Assembly (NCBI GenBank): GCA_964017155.1
Contig: OZ024858.1
Span: 24,033,823 to 24,097,822 of the forward strand
Length of the DNA stretch: 64,000 bases
Origin: Oasisia sp. SBJ-2009
Lineage: Eukaryota > Annelida > Polychaeta > Sabellida > Siboglinidae
Reading direction: 5' to 3'
Part shown: positions 60,201 through 64,000 of the stretch, one piece after another
How the letters are laid out: the number at the start of each line of letters is the position of its first letter
Numbering within the stretch: position 1 is the stretch's first letter
Notes under the pieces: model-generated
Told to the model about the DNA's origin: nothing
Databases searched by the model: none
What the model saw: only the letters and a program-made list of their open reading frames with translations
Program-made: the position numbers and the translations under genes

Positions 60201-63200
60201 AGGGGTGGGAAGGGATGGCAAGGGATGGTAAGGGATGGTAAGGGATGGTAAGGGATGGTAAGGGATGGTAAGGGGTGGGAAGGGATGGCAAGGGATGGTA
60301 AGGGATGGCAAGGGATGGTAAGGGATGGTAAGGGATGGTAAGGGGTGGGAAGGGATGGCAAGGGATGGTAAGGGATGGTAAGGGATGGTAAGGGATGGCA
60401 AGGGATGGTAAGGGATGGCAGGGGATGGGAATGGATGGTAAGGGATGGTAAGGGATGGTAAGGGATGGTAAGGGATGGGAAGGGATGGGAATGGATGGTA
60501 AGGGATGGTAAGGGATGGTAAGGGATGGTAAGGGATGGTAAGGGATGGTAAGGGATGGTAAGGGATGGGAAGGGATGGGAATGGATGGTAAGGGATGGTA
60601 AGGGATGGTAAGGGATGGTAAGGGATGGGAAGGGATGGGAATGGATGGTAAGGGATGGTAAGGGATGGTAAGGGATGGTAAGGGATGGTAAGGGATGGTA
60701 AGGGATGGGAATGGATGGTAAGGGATGGTAAGGGATGGTAAGGGATGGTAAGGGATGGTAAGGGATGGTAAGGGATGGTAAGGGATGGGAAGGGATGGGA
60801 ATGGATGGTAAGGGATGGTAAGGGATGGTAAGGGATGGTAAGGGATGGTAAGGGATGGTAAGGGATGGGAATGGATGGTAAGGGATGGGAAGGGATGGTA
60901 AGGGATGGTAAGGGATGGTAAGGGATGGTAAGGGATGGGAATGGATAGTAAGGGATGGTAAGGGATGGTAAGGGATGGTAAGGGATGGGAATGGATGGTA
61001 AGGGATGGGAAGGGAAGGGATGGGAAGGGTGGGAATGGATGGTAAGGGATGGTATGGGATGGTAAGGGATGGTAAGTGATGGTAAGGGATGGTAAGGGAT
61101 GGTAAGGGATGGCAAGGGATGGTAAGGGATGGCAAGGGATGGGAATGGATGGTAAGGGATGGGAAGGGATGGTAAGGGATGGTAAGGGATGGGAATGGAT
61201 GGTAAGGGATGGGAAGGGATGGTAAGGGATGGCAAGGGATGGGAATGGATGGTAAGGGATGGCAAGGGATGGTAAGGGATGGTAAGGGATGGGAATGGAT
61301 GGTAAGGGATGGGAAGGGATGGTAAGGGATGGTAAGGGATGGTAAGGGATGGTAAGGGATGGGAATGGATGGTAAGGGATGGTAAGGGATGGTAAGGGAT
61401 GGTAAGGGATGGGAATGGATGGTAAGGGATGGGAAGGGAAGGGATGGGAAGGGTGGGAATGGATGGTAAGGGATGGTATGGGATGGTAAGGGATGGTAAG
61501 TGATGGTAAGGGATGGTAAGGGATGGTAAGGGATGGCAAGGGATGGTAAGGGATGGCAAGGGATGGTAAGGGATGGCAGGGGATGGTAAGGGATGGTAAG
61601 GGATGGCAGGGGATGGGAATGGATGGTAAGGGATGGTAAGGGATGGCAAGGGATGGTAAGGGATGGCAGGGGATGGGAATGGATGGTAAGGGATGGTAAG
61701 GGATGGTAAGGGATGGTAAGGGATGGTAAGGGATGGTAAGGGATGGTAAGGGATGGCAAGGGATGGTAAGGGGTGGTAAGGGATGGGAATGGATGGTAAG
61801 GGATGGTAAGGGATGGTAAGGGATGGGAATGGATGGTAAGGGGTGGTAAGGGATGGCAGGGGATGTTAAGGGATGGTAAGGGATGGTAAGGGATGGCAAG
61901 GGATGGTAAGGGATGGCAGGGGATGGGAATGGATGGTAAGGGATGGTAAGGGATGGCAAGGGATGGTAAGGGATGGCAGGGGATGGGAATGGATGGTAAG
62001 GGATGGTAAGGGATGGTAAGGGATGGTAAGGGATGGTAAGGGATGGTAAGGGATGGCAAGGGATGGTAAGGGGTGGCAAGGGATGGTAAGGGATGGTAAG
62101 GGATGGTAAGGGATGGTAAGGGATGGTAAGGGATGGTAAGGGATGGGAATGGATGGTAAGGGGTGGTAAGGGATGGTAAGGGATGGTAAGGGATGGTAAG
62201 GGATGGGAATGGATGGTAGGGGTGGTACGGGATGATAAGGGATGGTAAGGGATTGCAAGGGGTGGGAAGGGATGACAAGGGATGGTAAGGGATGGTAAGG
62301 GATGGTAAGGGATGGTAAGGGATGGTAAGGGATGGCAAGGGATGGTAAGGGATGGCAGGGGATGTTAAGGGATGGTAAGGGATGGTAAGGGATGGTAAGG
62401 GATAGCAAGGGATGGTAAGGGATGGCAGGGGATGTTAAGGGATGGTAAGGGATGGTAAGGGATGGCAGGGGATGGTAAGGGATGGTAAGGGATGGTAAGG
62501 GGTGGGAAGGGATGGCAAGGGATGGTAAGGGATGGTAAGGGATGGTAAGGGATGGTAAGGGATGGTAAGGGATGGTAAGGGATGGTAAGGGATGGTAAGG
62601 GGTGGGAAGGGATGGCAAGGGATGGTAAGGGATGGTAAGGGATGGTAAGGGATGGTAAGGGATGGTAAGGGATGTTAAGGGATGGCAAGGGATGGTAAGG
62701 GATGGCAGGGGATGTTAAGGGATGGTAAGGGATGGTAAGGGATGGTAAGGGATGGCAAGGGATGGTAAGGGATGGCAGGGGATGTTAAGGGATGGTAAGG
62801 GATGGTAAGGGATGGCAGGGGATGGTAAGGGATGGTAAGGGATGGCAGGGGATGGGAATGGATGGTAAGGGATGGTAAGGGATGGCAAGGGATGGTAAGG
62901 GATGGCAGGGGATGGGAATGGATGGTAAGGGATGGTAAGGGATGGTAAGGGATGGTAAGGGATGGTAAGGGATGGTAAGGGATGGCAAGGGATGGTAAGG
63001 GGTGGCAAGGGATGGTAAGGGATGGTAAGGGATGGTAAGGGATGGTAAGGGATGGTAAGGGATGGTAAGGGATGGGAATGGATGGTAAGGGGTGGTAAGG
63101 GATGGTAAGGGATGGTAAGGGATGGTAAGGGATGGGAATGGATGGTAGGGGTGGTACGGGATGATAAGGGATGGTAAGGGATTACAAGGGGTGGGAAGGG

Positions 63201-64000
63201 ATGACAAGGGATGGTAAGGGATGGTAAGGGATGGTAAGGGATGGTAAGGGATGGTAAGGGATGGTAAGGGATGGCAAGGGATGGTAAGGGATGGCAGGGG
63301 ATGTTAAGGGATGGTAAGGGATGGTAAGGGATGGTAAGGGATGGCAAGGGATGGTAAGGGATGGCAGGGGATGTTAAGGGATGGTAAGGGATGGTAAGGG
63401 ATGGCAGGGGATGGTAAGGGATGGTAAGGGATGGTAAGGGGTGGGAAGGGATGGCAAGGGATGGTAAGGGATGGTAAGGGATGGTAAGGGATGGTAAGGG
63501 ATGGTAAGGGATGGTAAGGGATGGTAAGGGGTGGGAAGGGATGGCAAGGGATGGTAAGGGATGGTAAGGGATGGTAAGGGATGGTAAGGGATGGGAAGGG
63601 ATGGTAAGGGATGGTAAGGGATGGTAAGGGATGGTAAGGGATGGTAAGGGATGGGAATGGATGGTAGGGGTGGTACGGGATGATAAGGGATGGTAAGGGA
63701 TTGCAAGGGGTGGGAAGGGATGACAAGGGATGGTAAGGGATGGTAAGGGATGGTAAGGGATGGTAAGGGATGGTAAGGGATGGTAAGGGATGGTAAGGGA
63801 TGGGAATGGATGGTAAGGGATGGTAAGGGATGGTAAGGGATGGTAAGGGATGGTAAGGGATGGGAATGGATGGTAGGGGTGGTACGGGATGATAAGGGAT
63901 GGTAAGGGATTGCAAGGGGTGGGAAGGGATGACAAGGGATGGTAAGGGATGGTAAGGGATGGTAAGGGATGGTAAGGGATGGTAAGGGATGGTAAGGGAT
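54241..64000. repeat. 10-bp satellite (GGTAAGGGAT)n, continues past the window
   Basis: About 975 units of GGTAAGGGAT run without interruption to the window edge. Recurrent variants are GGCAAGGGAT, GGGAATGGAT, GGGAAGGGAT, GGCAGGGGAT, GGTAAGGGGT and GATAAGGGAT. Rare shorter units (GGTAGGGGT, GGGAAGGGT) shift the register. Variant units recur in fixed order, showing higher-order repeats. The minus strand reads IPYHPLPSLT repeatedly with no stop in any frame, because a 10-bp unit cycles through all three phases. These frames are not genes. Confidence 0.97.

Noticed and set aside
54242..62338. A 2698-codon minus-strand ORF, and others of 1892, 1646, 929 and 513 codons, as giant proline-rich proteins
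   Set aside because: All lie in the 10-bp satellite, overlap each other in different frames and exist only because the unit has no minus-strand stop in any phase. There is no non-repetitive coding flank.

Overview
The window is animal nuclear DNA: AT-rich, with small exons, GT-AG introns, many microsatellites and minisatellites, tRNA-derived SINEs, LINE 3' ends and several families of small inverted-repeat transposons. The repeat mix suits a marine invertebrate, perhaps a mollusc or another lophotrochozoan. The species is inferred, not shown.

Only one host gene is convincing: a PDPK1 (3-phosphoinositide-dependent protein kinase 1) orthologue on the + strand. I join 15 coding exons (21087-39460), plus a tentative ATG-only first exon at 14899-14901, into a 525-residue protein. 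It has a proline/threonine-rich N-terminus, a complete AGC kinase domain, a linker and a C-terminal PH domain. Every junction keeps the frame and uses GT-AG borders. A poly(A) signal follows at 39823.

Layout: 1-14.9 kb is intergenic, with AT repeats, a LINE 3' end, a SINE, a 43-bp minisatellite and a Kolobok-like element that carries a broken THAP domain. 14.9-39.85 kb is PDPK1. Its introns hold an LTR with a primer-binding site, a 2.1-kb TA-flanked element, a second Kolobok-like copy, several MITEs and many tandem arrays. 39.85-54.2 kb is repeat-rich intergenic DNA. It includes a head-to-tail 1.6-kb duplication, a Z-DNA-prone CA/CG tract, and a LINE reverse-transcriptase fragment split by a TA-flanked transposon block whose arms are about 870 bp and which carries a decayed Cys-rich protein gene. 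54.24 kb to the window end is an uninterrupted 10-bp satellite with higher-order structure.

Three observations stand out. First, a minisatellite of about 2.3 kb before the exon with the ATP-binding lysine is built from copies of that exon's own branch point, splice acceptor and first 14 coding bases. Second, the long-armed transposon carries a remnant of a protein family that I recall only as uncharacterised invertebrate predictions. Third, the satellite has no stop codon in any minus-strand frame over kilobases, which creates spurious ORFs of up to 2698 codons. No CRISPR array, operon or other prokaryotic system is present.
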